From contig JARKIP010000065.1 of the NCBI GenBank assembly GCA_029990175.1, positions 7,568,501-7,632,500 of the forward strand: a stretch of DNA of 64,000 bases, read 5' to 3'. The translations under genes and the position numbers were made by a program. This stretch comes from Petunia secreta. Taxonomy: Eukaryota > Streptophyta > Magnoliopsida > Solanales > Solanaceae. The notes beneath the pieces were generated by a model, which was not told where the DNA came from, did not search any database, and worked only from the letters and a program-made list of their open reading frames with translations. This document shows positions 10,503 through 23,395 of this stretch, piece after piece (the stretch's first letter is position 1; every line of letters starts with the position of its first letter).

Positions 10503-12185
10503 GGATGATGAAAGAGTCTTCGGGCAAAGATAGTTGACAGAGTAACCAATTTTGTCACGACGGACAGACAAAGTGGTGAAAAAGGAAAATGAGAGGTTTG
10601 GGGTATTTTCGGCCGAACCCTGGTCTCTAAGTTGCCTACATATCTCGGGTTTCACGAGAAGCAGGCCGTGTGTAGTTCTAGAATGGCATGTTGCCCCTGT
10701 GAGATGTTTATAACGCACGATTTTGGATGTTAGGACTAAACTTATCCACGTATGTAAAGTTTAGATTCGTGTATGCTTTGCCTTTCGGCGAGATGAATGA
10801 GGAATAAAGCAAAGGTACTATCAAAGATGAGATAAAATCAATAGATCGAGCGTAGGAAAAGAGGCCTATAATCATCCTAGTTATGAAAATGCGGCGCGCT
10901 ACACACCCATAAAGAGGAGTTTATACGTACATAGTTTCCATTTCACCTCTATAAATGAGTAATCTCGCCTTCAATATTTCCTTGACTGAGCTGGGAAACA
11001 TTTAAGGAGCGAGCTTTATAAATGTGCATGATTCGAACAGGTGGGCACGATTAAGCGCGAGAACACGCACGATTGACACATATAAGCTTGAATATGAAGG
11101 AACACAAACTGACATCTAATCAGGAATGAGAGATTAGGTAGATCACTTGTGCGAGTAGGAAAATATAGATTTGAGCGTATTGGAACTTGGCAGATAAATA
11201 GTTTGCGGGTGTAGTAAAGGCATTGTCTATAGGTTTAGGCCTTTTGAATAGTGTTCCAAAACGATGCATAGCTTGTACTTTTGATTTTGCGGTGGCACAA
11301 TTTCGTGCGCGATAGTGATTTCTGGGGAGTAATGGAAGTATAAGAATTAGCTCAAGGGTTTGTCGAGAGATCGGGGAGTATCCTGTAGCAAAATCAGGAT
11401 AAATGCAAATAAAAATAAAGATAAAGTAAACTTCCCTGTAGAGTTAAGCTCTCATTTGTCATGCAATTGTCTAGTATGTTCCCAGGTGCTTTGAGTGTTA
11501 GGAAATGTATGATTCTTCTCTGGATATATTCATTTAAATGTGTCTTGTCAGGAGATAATTGCTTGTCGCACTGGGCTGTATATCTTGGAACACTGTCACG
11601 CTGTTTCCTGCAATAAAGGGTGAGCTTTTGCAGATAATATTTGTAAATGTAAAATGGACTTTCCTGTCATTGGATTGTCAACTGTCATGTGACGTGGCTT
11701 CTTGTTATGAGATCTTTGCCTATTTATCAGGAATCATAAGTGCCTCTCATTAGGAGATATTTGTCTTCTCCTCAGGAGCTAATTGTCTATCGCACCGGGC
11801 TGTGAACCCTACGAACAAAAAGTAAAGTGTCTGTCGCCGGGCTGTGTACCCTGCGAACGAAAGTCGTCATTTTTTCTGCTTTTATAATGCTTTCATGAAT
11901 GTTGGGCCTTGGTCCAGCTTTCTTCAGTGAACTCCCAGTTTCTAATACTTCGTCTTTCTTGAAATTTTTGAGGGGATCTCAAAAATTTCTGCTCCAGTGT
12001 CAGCTTGCTTCTTTTGGAATTTTTGAGGAGATCCTCAAAAATTCTTCCCCAGTTTATTGCCTTCGATAGATCATCATATCATGGTAGTGCCTGCAAAATA
12101 AACAAAAATACGTGTGTATGTCTAATTATAAGGTGGACGAGCCTATTGTAGTGGTGCCTGCAAAACAAAATATATGAGTCTGTCC
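10503..12185. other. Non-coding 3' internal region of the Ogre-like element
   Basis: No supported reading frame. There are a few short repeats: CACTGGGCTGTAT, CACCGGGCTGTGAACCCT and CGCCGGGCTGTGTACCCT words at 11567-11860, and AATTTTTGAGG...CTCAAAAATT dyads at 11957-12042. Gag-pol would be expected between ORF1 and here in an autonomous relative. Confidence 0.5.
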
Positions 12186-12189
12186 TATT

Positions 12190-12830
12190 TTAAGCCGGAC
12201 AGAGCTAATCGTCATATTTTAAGCTTGACGAGGCTAGTGGTCATATTTTAAGCCTAACATGGCTAGTCGTTATATTATAAGCCTGACGGGGCTAGTCGTC
12301 ATATTATAAGCCTGACGTGGCTCGTCGTCATATTCTAAGCCTGACGTGGCTGGTCGTCATATTCTAAGCCTGACGTGGCTGGTCGTCATATTTTAAGCCT
12401 GACGTGGCTAGTCGTCATATTTGTCATATTTTAAGCCTGACGTGGCTAGTCGTCATATTTTTAGGCTGACGTGGCTAGTCGTCATATTTTAAGCCTGACG
12501 TGGCTAGTCGTCATATTTTAAGCCTGACGTGGCTACTCATATTTTAAGGCTGACGTGGCTAATCGTCATATTTTAAGGCTGACGTGGCTAGTCGTCATAT
12601 TCTAAGCCTGACGTGGCTGATCGTTATATTTTAAGCCTGACGTGGCTAGTCATCATATTCTAAGCCTGACCTGGCTAGTCATCATATTCTAAGCCTAACG
12701 TGGCTGGTCGTCATATTATAGGCCTGACGAGGCTGGTCATCATATTCTAAGCCTAACGTGGCTGGTCGTCATATTTTAAGCCTGACGAGGCTGGTCGTCA
12801 TATTTTAAGCCTGATGAGGCTGAAGTGCTA
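12190..12830. repeat. About 29-bp tandem array with TGACGTGGCT core
   Basis: Roughly 22 imperfect units of GTCGTCATATTTTAAGCC followed by TGACGTGGCTA. About a dozen units keep an exact TGACGTGGC; others read GACGAGGCT or AACGTGGCT. Unit length varies because of small deletions. Position between ORF1 and the 3' LTR matches the tandem-repeat zone typical of Ogre elements. There are no unique spacers, so it is not CRISPR-like. Confidence 0.9.
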
Positions 12831-15311
12831 TCATATCTGTTGTGATTGCCTGCTACCCTTGTGTTTGTGATAAAAGGTCTGCTGTCAAAGAAAAATTTGT
12901 TAGTCGAAACAAAGTGGTTGCATTGCCTTGAACACCAATGTATTGGCTTGAATCTGCATTCGTCCTTTAGTGTGATGATTAGGTATCTCGATGACTCTGA
13001 TTGTGTGGATACTTGTAACCTCAGACTGAGGTTAGATTTGTCGGGTTTGGAGGCTGTCCAAAATTGTATTTGTCTTGAATTGTGCTGGGATATTTTCATG
13101 TTTCGCGCTAACTTCCATAGATAGATGTGTATAGAAAATGTATTTGTGGTTAAGGAGTTGCGGTTTCCATATGTCGGTTTTTGTTGTATCATTATTTTGC
13201 CTTGGTCGATCAGACTCTGAATTTTGCATTTCAATGCTGGGTATTTTGCGGTGTCATGGTATTGAATGTTTGAGTGATGAGTATAATTTTTTTTATTGGA
13301 TTGAATTTCAGAATGAGTATCTAGGGAGTAGTTAGTTTTTTTTTTTTTTTTGGTTGAAATATCTCTTGATCTGAGTTAAAGGAGTAAAGGTGTGAGGTTT
13401 TGTCTTTTCATATGTCCTCAATTGTGTCGGGCCTGATAAAGTTGTTGTTGAATCTTGATAGAGGGAGGTTGTTTATCGTGTAAGTCGGGTATAGTGTAAG
13501 GTTGTGAGTTTTGCAAGTTTCGGTTGTATAGTGATTAGATTTGTTTCTTGCAACTCTTGTGTGAGTATAATGCCAGCTGATTTTGTTTTGTTCATACTCC
13601 AAGTTGTTCGGAAGTGGAATTTTTGGATTATCTGATTTTTCTTGGTGTCATATGCTAGTGGTTCGAAAGGCTCTATTTCAGAAGTAAATGTTATCAGCTT
13701 GGCTTGCCATTTCGGCTTTCTCTGAATGCAAATTCTTGACCAATTTCAGTGTTCAGATGCAAAGCGACCGTAATAGAGTGATAAAATGCGCAAAACTGTG
13801 TTAGGACATTTAGCAAAGATTAGATGCAAAAACAATACATAGAGCTTAAGAGAATGCCTAGACTGCAGATGATAGATTATCCTTTGGGTTGGAGACTATG
13901 AGAGAATGCATAGATATCACAAAAGATTTCCTGAGTGCTTTATGTAGCAGTCAAAATAAGGATTTTGGTTAAATGATTAATGCCTGCTTAAGCAGAAGAT
14001 GGGCCTGGATAGATCTCAATCAAAAGTTGACAAAGATAGGGTATATATATGACTGAAAAGGGGTTGGCTTTTGTCGAACACCAAGACCTTAGTGCATTTG
14101 TCATCCTTTCTTGCAAATTTGTGTGTCATGATGCCCCGGTGTCTTTGAGAGAGATACTCAATGTCTTTCATACTTGTCAACCAACCGCAGCAATTCAATC
14201 TTTGCCTCAACTTTTGCTTCTCAGGTAGATTTCTGTCGCCAAGAGACCGATCCCGGTGTATCATGTATATTCTTAGGTCGCTGCTTTAGTCGAGGCCGTT
14301 TTAGAGGTTGACCATATTGTATTCCTTGCTCCATGTAGTTATTGTTATGAAAATTTATTCAAATAAAGCCTGCCCCTGTTTTGTATCAAATTAATTCTTA
14401 GTCTTGTAAGTGTCTCAAATAGCTTCATCTTGAGTTCATCGTCTCGTCCCACATTGCTAGTTGGTAGGGATATGCTTTTAATACTTAGCAAGAGTTTCTA
14501 GCTCCGTCATATAAATGGAATTTTTATCACTACACCTTTGCATTCTTTTCCAAATTAAATCAGCCTGCTAATTCTGATTGTTATGCATAAACCTTTGTAT
14601 CACCAAGCGGGTTCCGATCATTTCTCACTTCCTTATTGCCCTGTGATAACCCTTTGAACGCCTTTTTTGCCATGAATAGGTGCGAGTTTGGAAATATTTT
14701 GGGTTGCCTTAAATGTATTACAATATGGACTAGACCGGCAAAATGATCCTCAGACATTGTGCCAAAACGAAGTATTTCGGTAAGTCATGTGTGCCTTTGA
14801 GTTTGACGAACAAATCTCTTGCCCTGTCAATTTTTCGTTTTGTTTGTATAGTGCCTTCTATTACAAACTCTTCTTGTTTTGAAAAATCCCTGATAAGCAC
14901 ACTTTGTTTAACCAAATATTCTGCCTTGGTATTCAACTCAAGCCAACCTTTTGGATAATCAAGACATGCGAAAGATTTATGATATCAGAATTTGGGCATA
15001 GAGTAGGGAGATGAGGTGCCTTGGTAGGAGATTGGATTTGGGAAGGGATTGACTTAGGTATAAAGAGACCTAGAGCAATCAAGAAAACTCGAGTAATGCA
15101 TACCTAGCAAATAAAAATGCATTCTATGACCGCTTTATGCATGATGATTTAGAAAGAGTTTCGTGCCACATGTATCATTTCATTTGTTACAAAATGTGGA
15201 GTCTAAAAGAGAATATTACATTTATTAAATATTGGTCTTTATTACAATGGTTAGAGAAGTAAAGGAATAAACATCTCTAGGAAGTCAGATCATGGCCTGA
15301 GCGAGCATTCT
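12831..15311. other. Non-coding internal region of the Ogre-like element
   Basis: Frames here are short and without family resemblance. A T-run lies at 13337-13352. No gag, protease or RT motifs were seen on either strand. I regard this as element sequence left after loss of gag-pol or never coding. Confidence 0.45.
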
Positions 15312-16929
15312 TCATGTCGATCCATCCTCAGAAGATTCATTTTCTTCCTCTTCGGACGAATCTTCGTTAGACGAACTTGCCCCTGACGAGTCTCCTTGGA
15401 AGATGATATCATCTACATCAGTTAGGAGCTGGGATATGTCGAATGTGAAGTTTTTCAACATTTCCCAAGCCTTCCTTCCTTTCCCCTCTATTCCTTTATA
15501 AGCCATAGAGCCCATTCCTTGACTAGCCCACACACTGATAGACTCTATGCGTTTTGTCAGGAGTTCTGCCTTATTGCGCCATTTGTCTTTTTCTTTGTTC
15601 TTTACTTCGACCAAACTTTATTTCTTTGCTATTTTCTCTTGTGCCCTTGCCAGTTGTTTACGTAGCCTCTTGTACTCGGTTTCCAACTCCTCAAAGTTCC
15701 TTTCCTCTTTGTCGTTGCTCTTGGTTGAACTACCTTTGCTATGTCTTTCCTGAGCCAGTCTGGATAATCTTCATCATAGCCTGCATCAGACCTGTCTCTT
15801 CCAATAGTCTCGAATCCTATTTGTTGCCTTTCTTTCCAAAGTTCTAATATCTTGTCTTTGAACGGTATCACTCCTCCGAAGATATCTGATTTGAAACTTC
15901 TGATGTCTGTAATTTGGGGTACAATCTGCTTTCTCCTTGCTTGTCTAAGTGCCCTTGAAGGAGTGTATGGGTAAACTCCTCTGAATCCAACCAAGATAAG
16001 AAATGAAGCTCCTTCCGATCGTATGATCACTGTGATACTGGGAAAGTAGTCAAACATCCATTGTATGTTTTCAGATGTCAACTGAGAAAGCCTGTGGTGC
16101 CAGCCTTTGGCAGTTGTTGGCTGGTCCCATTTTTCAATAGCATTGTGCATGCGGGTGGTGTGTGTCAAGATGTAGTTTTCTCTTGGTATGGGGTGGAAGG
16201 CTTGGTCTATGTTGTTCATCCTTTTCAAATGTTCCATCAACCAAATTTGTATGAGTAAATTACAACCTTCGAAAAAGCTAGTACCTTTCTTGCATCTTTC
16301 TAAAGCTTGGTACATTTCTGCAACAATCATTGGTACCAAAGCGTATTTTTTGTTGAAGTCCTTGAGTAAGATATCAGCAATTGATACCATGCAAACATCA
16401 ACTTGTTCTTTGTGTTCTGGAAACACGACATCCCTAAAAAGCTTGTGACAAAAGCAAGTACCCTTCGCTCTTGCCAATCTGCCTAGTTAATATTGAAATA
16501 GTCTTCGGCTTCTTGAAATGTTTCTCCATACCCAAATTTGATGTAGAGGGAAGTCAGAGAAATTCCCGACTGCCTTATACTGTCTGTGCATAACTCGGGC
16601 TTAAACCCTACCATTTCGAAGAACTCTTCGGGTGCAATGTTCTGAGGCATCAAGAGTTCTTCACTTTCGAATGGCAATTGAGTTAACCCGCCAATTTTTT
16701 CCAGTAATGGTGCCAACTCTACACTCCTAAAATGGAAAACCGCTCGGTCCGCATCCCAATAGTGTACCCCTGCCTTTATCATCCCTTTCATTGTTGTATG
16801 CTCCAATAGTGAGATCAGGTTCCCCAACACTACTTTAACTCGGTCTTGTTGATCTATGCTTAAGTTTCCCCACCAATCTCTTAGCAACTGAGGGACTTCA
16901 ACAACCATGTCAAATGTTCTAGTGGCCAT
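15312..16929 (-). pseudogene. Ogre/Tat ORF1-like protein (DUF7745-type), frameshifted
   Basis: Minus-strand ATG at 16929 opens MATRTFDMVVEVPQLLRDWW, continuing with a globular part (LGNLISLLEHT, YWDADRAVFHFRSVELAPLLEKIGG, LTQLPFESEELL). The reading shifts frame near 16480 into the 282-aa segment down to 15629 (HKLFRDVVFPEHKEQVD, VAEMYQALERCKKG, FEGCNLLIQIWLMEHL, DIFGGVIPFKDKILELWKER, YPDWLRKDI). It shifts again near 15720 into a coiled-coil stretch and meets a stop near 15620. It resumes at 15614-15312 with a charged tail ending in a Ser/Glu-rich run. This domain order matches the extra ORF upstream of gag in Ogre/Tat elements. Its function is unknown. Two frameshifts and a stop make it a pseudogene here. 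Confidence 0.7.
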
Positions 16930-18674
16930 GATCTTTTGGAAAAGGTGAAGGACGGTAGGAAAAGGAAGAAGAAAATGCCTAAAATTAGCTTTATTGCAAA
17001 CGAATGATCAATGTGTGGCACAAGCTTTTGAAAATAATGCAACAGAGAATATGAAGAGATGTGTCATTATGAGTTGAGAACCATTTAGACACTTTAGAAG
17101 GAAAATGCTAATGGACTTTTAACAAACCATGGATGGCAAGTATTTATATAATGCCTAAAGGATAAATGCGCATTATGTGTCATCCCGTCTATCAAACAGT
17201 CATTTCTGCTTCAAATTTGGCCTTTAATGCCTTTTCGGTTACCTTTGGCGTGTTTGAATGCCACTGAATACATAGTGATTCCAAACACTTAGGAATAAGC
17301 AGTCGTTTCTGATTCAATTTCGACTTTGATGCCTCTTCGGCTACTATTTGTGCCTTTGAATGACATTGAATGCAGAATAATTCCCATAAACGGTCTATAT
17401 TTGCACGTTCAATCCTATAAGTATATGCCAATAAATTATGTTTAATACTTTTTAAGGACAAAAACCCGTTCAGATTGTTTAAACAAGTTGGCCTATTGGA
17501 CTTGAGAAACAAGTCGACTAATGATGTGTCATGATGCATGATTCCTAGCATTGCTACTAAAGAATGAAGTTGGCTAGGCCGAATTTTATTATCCTCCCAA
17601 GCGGACAACTTAGGAGCGGGAATGTCTCAGGCCAAATAGGTTCCAAGTTGTTCCCCCTAAAAGGAGATTTTTGTGAGGGAAGAGGTGGTCGTAACCACCG
17701 CACGATTTAGAAACTTGCCAGGAGCGGCGGAAGGTATGCATAATATGTACAAGTTTAAAAAATGCACAAGTTTTTGAAAAAAAATGCATATGTTTTGTAA
17801 AATGATGCACACATATTGAAGTATTTCGTAAAATGATTTTAGAAGGATAAGAACAAAAAAAACGCGTTAGTTTCAAAAGATATGATTAATATAAACTAGA
17901 CAATATTAAAAATTACGAAAAAAAAAAGATGCACATATTGAAATATTTTACCAACTTTTAATAGAGGGAAAGACAAATCAAACAAGTTAATTTTGAAAAG
18001 TAGGCTAATAGAGTTAGGCGATATATTTTCAAAAATGCGAAAGGAATTATGAAGTGAAACCTATTTTAAGAAAAAGATTTGGCAAATCTATGGAAATAGT
18101 GCACATATCAAAATATTTTAAAAAATAAATTGTAAAAGGGAGAAACAAACAAGTTAATTCTGGAAAATAGGTTGAAACTTTCGAAAAAAGGCAAAAGAAT
18201 TATGAAGTGACACTGTTTTAAAGAAAAAGATTTAGAAGATTCGAAAAATACTGAAGTTTATGACATGTTGTGTTATCCTAAAAGAACCTTCTAAGAGTGG
18301 GTTAGTCTAAACAAGGATATGGTTCCTCCGGCGGACAACCAAAGGGTGGGATCGTCTGAAGGGGTTGGTTGTACTACGGAACAACTATACTCCAAACGTC
18401 CCTCCTAAAGGGTTTCTTGAGAGTGAAATGGCCGTGGGATCTACGTAACCGTTTATGGTGTGTACAAGTGTAAAACTTTCCAGGAGTGGAGGAAGTATTA
18501 GCAACATAAACAATTACAAAAGAGGATAAAACTAAGCAATAATATGGCGCCAAAATTCTAGAATTTAAAAATAACCTTAAACCTACAAAAAGGAAAGGAA
18601 GAAAAAAAATTAGTATTAAAATGAATAGCAAGAAAATAAAGCAATTAAAGAATCCCAATTTAATGTCTGTTATG
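16930..18674. other. 5' leader of the Ogre-like element; no gene
   Basis: AT-rich. 17192-17608 and 17610-17876 minus are open but show no domain. A TTTTGAAAATNNG-type word recurs irregularly at 17755-18215. I see nothing that can be called a gene. Confidence 0.5.
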
Positions 18675-18694
18675 GTTTGAACCTTGAGTCGCCA
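18675..18694 (-). other. Primer binding site of the Ogre-like element
   Basis: On the minus strand, TGGCGACTCAAGGTTC begins three nucleotides after the LTR end. TGG start and position are those of a tRNA primer site. I do not assign the tRNA with confidence. Confidence 0.6.
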
Positions 18695-18697
18695 TTC

Positions 18698-19531
18698 TGT
18701 CGACACTCATTTTTACCCGAACCCGTTAAGAGTTCGAAATAGGCTCGACTTATTGGGACTCACGGGTAAAGACTTGGAATCGCCACCTAACATATTTTTT
18801 TACTAGGCGTATTAGGGCACCTACTTTTTTTCTAGCCAATTTTAATAGTAGCTTTAAAAAGATGATCATACAAACCAAAATTCTAGGTAAGGGTTCAAAT
18901 TAACCCGAAAGGAAGGTGTTAGGCACCTTTCGGGTTCCACCAAATGTGGTTACCGGCCGGACTAAATAATTAGGATTTAATAATAACTAAAGGCAAGTAA
19001 AATAATTTTTACTATATTAATTGCATAAACGACAAATAAATCGATATTCCATATTTTCCATGGACTTCAAAACTTATATACCTTGTAAGTAAAATAATTT
19101 AGTTAGTATGCCAAATATATGAAAATAAAATTAATAAAGTCCAAACAAATAAAGCAATAAAGAAAACATAATAGCAATTTTTAAAGGCTTGTCTTCTCCA
19201 ACAACGTCATATTCAGCGATTTTCGCCGAAATGTACTTCGCAAAAATGTTAAAATGAAGTTAGTATTATAACAAAAATAAAAGTAGAATAAAGTAGTAAT
19301 AATAATAAGGGAGAATTACACAAATACACCACCCTAATACCAAATTTACAAAAAATACCAATACTATACCATTTTACAAAATATACCAATACTTTTTTTA
19401 CAAATCATATACAATCTCCATTAAAACCATACAAATGAAGGTTTTTAACCCTCCCACACCCACTGCTCCCAGTTTCAGTTTTTCCTCCGGCAGCCAGCCG
19501 CCGGCCGCCCGCGGCAGGTGGCCGGAAATGG

Positions 19532-19562
<31 letters not shown>

Positions 19563-22413
19563 TGGAAAACAATATAAACGAGCATAAAACATACAAAAAA
19601 TACACATTCATACTTATTATACACAAAAATACACTTATTATACCCGCAACATTCAAAGACATACAAAATAAATTTTTGGATATGCAAAACACTTATTCAC
19701 ACACACTTAAAACACACATACACTTAAATATGAGTAGATACAAAAATATACACATACACAACCAAAAATATTCCAACAATACAATTGAAAATACAAAAAT
19801 ACAGAAATATACAATAACAATACAAAAAATTCAATAGCCATTCGAAAAGGTTTTAAAGTGTATTTAGGCACAAAAAATATACATACACATTAATACAAAA
19901 ATGTATATACGTATATACACATTAATACACTTCCAAAACAAAAAAAACAAAAAAAAAAAAGAAGAAGGAGAGAATCAGATCGGAGGCAGCAGACGGCGCC
20001 GCCGACGAACACCACCAGCAATCGATCTGGGAGCAGCGGCGCCGTCCAAAGCAGTAGCAGCAGCGCCGCCGGAGCACAGCTCCCAAAATTGGACGAAACA
20101 GTAGCATCAACACCCAAAAATGAGCTGCTTGGCCGGAGAAATACAGTGGCTAGTCGCCGGAGATGGAGGAAGACGGCGGGTGGGTGGGTGGTGGGTGGAG
20201 GAGGGGAAAGAAAAGAGAGAGAAATTAGGGTTTTGTGGTAGGAGAAAGGGGGAAATGAAAAAATTGTATGAATTGTAATATATTTAAAAATATCGTTATG
20301 TTTTGTAATATGTTAAAAATATCGGTATTTTTTATAATTTAGCTATTAGGATAGTCATGTGGTGTAAATTTTCCTAATAATAAAAACAATAATAATAAAA
20401 AAAATAAAATAGTAACTAATAAAAAATAGAAATGTTAGTGGTAAGGAAAGTAGTAATAATAAAATAATAGTAATTATAATAATGATAATAAAAACAAAAG
20501 AAAAAAAGGAATTTTTGAAAGTTTAGGCTCAGATTCGGGTAATGGGAGGTTAAGGATACCATCACGGCTGCAAACACGCCGGCCGGTCGTGTTGCCATGC
20601 CAAGTGCGAGTCTTGTTGCCTATTCCATTAGTTTTTCAAGATTGTATATGTTATCACCATCACCTTTTTTGTTTGTTTTCGGGACACATAAGGGACGGTA
20701 AATGCGGGTCGGGACTTGTGTTGGCCTCCAAATGTCATTGGCCTAACAGTGTAGTATCCGTTCAATAATCAGTACTTAGGCATCAATACATGTGTATGTA
20801 TTTTTTTCATTGGCCATAAACGGTGTGCTGCCTCTTCAAGATTCCACTTAGCGCAATATCTGTTCAGGGTAAGGGTCGAACTGTATAACAATACATAATC
20901 AGTGGCCAAGCCGCATCACAACTTAAAAGGACCAAAGCTGCATAACAATACAATACAGTAAATGGGTCAAACTGCGGCACAGTAATTAAATGAGTTGAAT
21001 GGGTCAACTGCAAGAAATGCAATTTGCAACCAACAATAATCCACAGTAAAACAACAAAAAAGAAAACCACGAGTCCATGCTGTAGAGAACCAAGGAGACC
21101 TAGGACAACCAAATTGCGATAACCAGTAAATCAACCAAGCCAAAGATCAGCAGAGACATCAAGAAACAGAGCAACCATTATAAAGGCTTAAAACTGAACA
21201 ATTCGAATAGAACAGAGGAGCGACTACCAGCGATATTTTCCAATGAGCGAGTAGCGGTATCGCTGCGACTCTGATGCCACTGTTTGTTCTATTTCAGTAA
21301 CCAATGAACAAGACAAAAAGGGCAATGATCATAACGAATGAAAAGGGACTGTCGCCGTCAACGTTTTTCCAGTTAAAAACCCCCGGCGACGATGGCGATG
21401 GTTAATTACCCCTAACCCCCCTTTTATCCCGATCTATTACTCCGCTTCCTCCATCATTGATGGTGGTATCCTTTTTTTCCACTGACCCGTTTATAATCCT
21501 CCAATCCCCGATCTACATTTCCTCTGTTTCCGTCGATTGGTGTGCGTGTGGAGGTCCTCTAATTTTTATTTGCGTGTGGGTGTATGTATCTGTTTGTGAT
21601 GGTGTATGTGTGTGGTAGTTTCCACCACCGCTGGTGGCGGTGGTGTACGTATTGGAGAAGAAATGTTTTTGAAACCGGAGAGGGAGTCCTCGGTGGTGTG
21701 TTTGGACTTTATATGGAGTATTAGTGATAGAGAAGATGATGGTCAGTGCGAGTACCCCCTCTTGTGTCTCCATGATGCTACTGTATATATAGCCAAGATT
21801 AAAAGACGTTGGGTGATTTCCCAAGTTAAGGAATTAGATCATGGATGAGATAATTAGGGGATTCAGATGAATTTTATTGGTTTTTGATTTAGAGACATTG
21901 GGGTAAGATTTTAGAAATTAGGAGAGATTGAGATTAGGAGATTTTGTCCAAAAAGGCAAGAAATTAACTAGAAAAATTGAGTGTGATGTGATTTAGGGGA
22001 ATGTACCTAGATCACCTTTTGTCTAGGTTCAAAGGAGGAAGATATGAAATAATTTATACTTTAAGAATTAAAATTGGATTGAGATATTGTACTAATAATT
22101 AACTCAACGGTGCAAAAAAAATAAAAATATTTAAGCATACATATTATGTATAAAGATAAGAAAATGCACATATTAAATAATTAAATATAAATAATCACAT
22201 ATAATTAATAAATATTATAAATACAGTAATTTCACAAATAACCATAGCTTGACACGTACTTCACATATAGCCTATATGATGCTGAATTACATAATATAAT
22301 CACGATTAAATTTATAACGTACAAATAGGGTATAATCACAGGTAAATATATACTTTTTAATGCAAATTCGCTCAAACAGACAATATTGCACCTTTAAGTA
22401 AAAAATAGCCAAT
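18698..22413 (-). repeat. 5' LTR (right) of the Ogre-like element, interrupted and truncated
   Basis: Starts TGTCGACACTCA and follows the left LTR through to AAAATAGCCAAT at 22413, where similarity stops about 70 bp before the expected TGTCAACA end. A 1066-bp MULE insertion lies at 19309-20374. There are numerous substitutions against the left copy, so the insertion is not recent. Confidence 0.85.
19309..20374. mobile_element. Small MULE / Pack-type insertion with 9-bp TSD
   Basis: Inserted in the Ogre-like LTR relative to the left copy. The termini are inverted: GGGAGAATTACAC at left and GTGTAAATTTTCC at right, with similarity continuing imperfectly for about 80-90 bp (CCAATACTATACC / GGTATTTTTTATAATT type). 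TAATAATAA flanks both sides (19300-19308 and 20375-20383), though the site lies in an AAT-rich tract, so this is supportive and not proof. The interior holds a GC-rich segment (19450-19520 and 19975-20170) with CGCCGG words unlike the AT-rich neighbours, suggesting captured host sequence. Confidence 0.7.
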
Positions 22414-23395
22414 ATTTGATGATACCCAAAGTTGTTTTATGCTATAACAAATAAACCACAATGGTTTAACCCAACAAACAACCAACAACCAACAACCAAC
22501 AATCAACTTGTTTCAAGAAATTGGAGCAAGTTCTTCAAAAAATTTCAAAAATTTCAAGATTCAAAATTTTGATTTTCATTCCGCTACTCCAAATGATGTT
22601 ATGGGGGTATCAAAACGACGGGGTAACTATATAGAACAATCCCCGATACCAAACATCCAAAAATTCATAACATCAAACAAGTTCTAGCAAATTTTGTGAA
22701 ATTTCAACTTTTGAGATTTGATTTTCAAGAATTTGATTCACAACTCCAAAATGTATTTTGTTGGTACCCAATCGAAGAGAATGCGTAAACAAATATTTTC
22801 CCGATAACTAACACCAACAAAATCGCAAAAACCAACGATATCTAGCAAATTTTTGGAATTTTCTAATTTTTGAATTTTATTATTTTCTTCAAATTTTTCA
22901 AGAACAACAATTACAAGAATACTAAGGCACGATAAAAACACTACAAACAAGGAACGAGGGTTTGTGGAAACAACACCTGAGCCTTGCTATGATACCAACT
23001 GATAAGGGGCAAACTACGGAAGCAATAAATAATGATAAGAGCGAGACGCAACAAGAACACTTACGAGGTAGCACCAAGGAACGATGTCTTGATACACCCT
23101 CGATCGAGTCAAGTTGAACCTACGCTAAGTAACTATCCTCAAGAATTTGATTCACAACTCCAAAATGTATTTTGTTGGTACCCAATCGAAGAGAATGCGT
23201 AAACAAACATTTCCCCGATAACTAACACTAACAAAATCGCAAAAACCAACGATATCTAGCAAATTTTTGGAATTTTCTAGTTTTTGAATTTTTTTATTTT
23301 CTTCAAATTTTTCAAGAACAACAATTACAAGAATACTAAGGCACGATAAAAACACTACAAACAAGGAACGAGGGTTTGTAGAAACAACACTTGAG
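22414..23395 (-). other. 5' leader remnant of the CRM-like gypsy; no gene
   Basis: Between the truncated Ogre LTR and the primer site. CCAACAACCAACAACC-type simple sequence is at 22466-22506. Open frames 22738-22950 and 23152-23364 (minus) are two copies of one 70-aa translation created by the 414-bp duplication. They lack family features. Confidence 0.6.

Larger units (their letters stand above)
7738..22413 (-). mobile_element. Ogre/Tat-like non-autonomous LTR element
   Basis: Direct LTRs at 7738-10483 and 18698-22413 (the latter includes a 1.07-kb insertion). Termini read TGTCGACACCCA and TGGGTGTCAACA. A purine tract abuts the left LTR and a TGGCGACTC primer site abuts the right LTR on the minus strand, so the element is in minus orientation. 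It encodes only an ORF1-like protein (15312-16929) and lacks gag, protease, RT, RNase H and integrase. A tandem-repeat block sits between ORF1 and the 3' LTR. ORF1 upstream of gag, large LTRs and 3' tandem repeats are features of Ogre/Tat elements. The right LTR lost its last ~70 bp in a deletion, so no TSD can be checked. Confidence 0.75.

Noticed and set aside
12190..12830. CRISPR-like regular repeats
   Set aside because: No unique spacers, eukaryotic retroelement context, unit itself is the repeat.
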